Source: an uncultured Mycoplasmatota bacterium (GTDB taxonomy: Bacteria; Bacillota_I; Bacilli_A; RF39; UBA660). From it: a stretch of 5,071 nucleotides of DNA. Numbering within the stretch: position 1 is the stretch's first letter; every line of letters begins with the position of its first letter. A program made the translations under genes and the position numbers. Below, one piece after another: positions 4,944 through 5,071 of the stretch. The stretch is from assembly GCA_947643295.1 (NCBI GenBank), contig CANRVM010000079.1, positions 1 through 5,071 on the forward strand. Direction: 5' to 3'. Under the pieces are notes generated by a model. That model was given only the letters and a program-made list of their open reading frames with translations, was not told where the DNA came from and ran no database searches.

Positions 4944-5071
4944 ATGAATAATAAAGGGTCTACTTTAATTGAAGTAATTGTGGTTATAGTAATTATTGGA
5001 ATTATTACAGTGATGGCATTTCCATCGATTACTAAGCTACAAACACAAAATAGTAATAAGACATATCTTGA
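4944..5071 (+). CDS. Type IV prepilin / ComGC-like pseudopilin (3' end outside window)
   Basis: Forty-two residues are visible before the window ends. They form a class III prepilin signal: a short basic leader MNNKG, then STLIEV, then an uninterrupted hydrophobic stretch (residues ~11-26) and the polar segment PSITKLQTQNSNK. Prepilin peptidase would cut between G5 and S6 and N-methylate the new terminus. E10 is the conserved glutamate at mature position +5 needed for pilus assembly. The usual Phe at +1 is Ser, which some pseudopilins also show. The protein would be made as a membrane-anchored pilin subunit of a type IV pilus, a type II secretion-like system or a Gram-positive competence pseudopilus. 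The visible part cannot separate ComGC from other major or minor pilins. It is divergent from the minus-strand small gene and outside the sporulation operon. Confidence 0.9.
   Translation, partial: MNNKGSTLIEVIVVIVIIGIITVMAFPSITKLQTQNSNKTYL

Noticed and set aside
1..5071. CRISPR array, tRNA, rRNA, insertion sequence or phage genes
   Set aside because: I saw no regularly spaced repeats, cloverleaf-type sequence, transposase motif or flanking inverted repeats. The window is almost fully occupied by protein genes.

Overview
The window is very AT-rich, with A/T-ending codons throughout. UGA is used as a stop (lon and spoVID end in TGA) and tryptophan is read from TGG, so the code is standard table 11 and not the Mycoplasma code. 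The gene content is lonA, then a SpoVID-type spore-coat morphogenetic protein, then a YsxE/CotS-family protein. This points to a low-GC Bacillota lineage that carries at least part of the endospore-coat gene set. A mollicute-related, gut-type Bacilli genome is a reasonable guess but cannot be proven from the sequence.

Layout: (1) bases 2-2107, the 3' ~90% of a LonA ATP-dependent protease gene whose 5' end lies outside the window; (2) 2104-2793, an unrecognised 229-aa, probably helical soluble protein whose start overlaps the lon stop (ATGA); (3) 2794-2846, a short gap with a weak terminator-like hairpin interleaved with a candidate sporulation sigma-E type promoter; (4) 2847-3767, spoVID-like, with an N-terminal SpoVID-type domain, a glutamate/lysine-rich linker and a C-terminal LysM; (5) 3760-4671, a ysxE-like gene overlapping spoVID by 8 bases and encoding a probable pseudokinase of the CotS/aminoglycoside-phosphotransferase fold; (6) 4618-4839 on the minus strand, a 73-aa cysteine-containing small membrane protein that converges on and overlaps the ysxE tail; (7) 4840-4943, a short divergent promoter region; (8) 4944-5071, the start of a type IV prepilin/pseudopilin gene that runs off the window.

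In Bacillus subtilis the chromosomal order is lonA - ysxC - hemAXCDBL - spoVID - ysxE - valS - folC - comC (prepilin peptidase). This window looks like a compacted version of that block. The ysxC/hem segment is absent, a single unknown gene sits in its place, and a prepilin gene follows ysxE. The spoVID-ysxE pair probably acts in spore-coat encasement. The candidate sigma-E promoter in front of spoVID would separate mother-cell expression of that pair from vegetative expression of lon and its partner.
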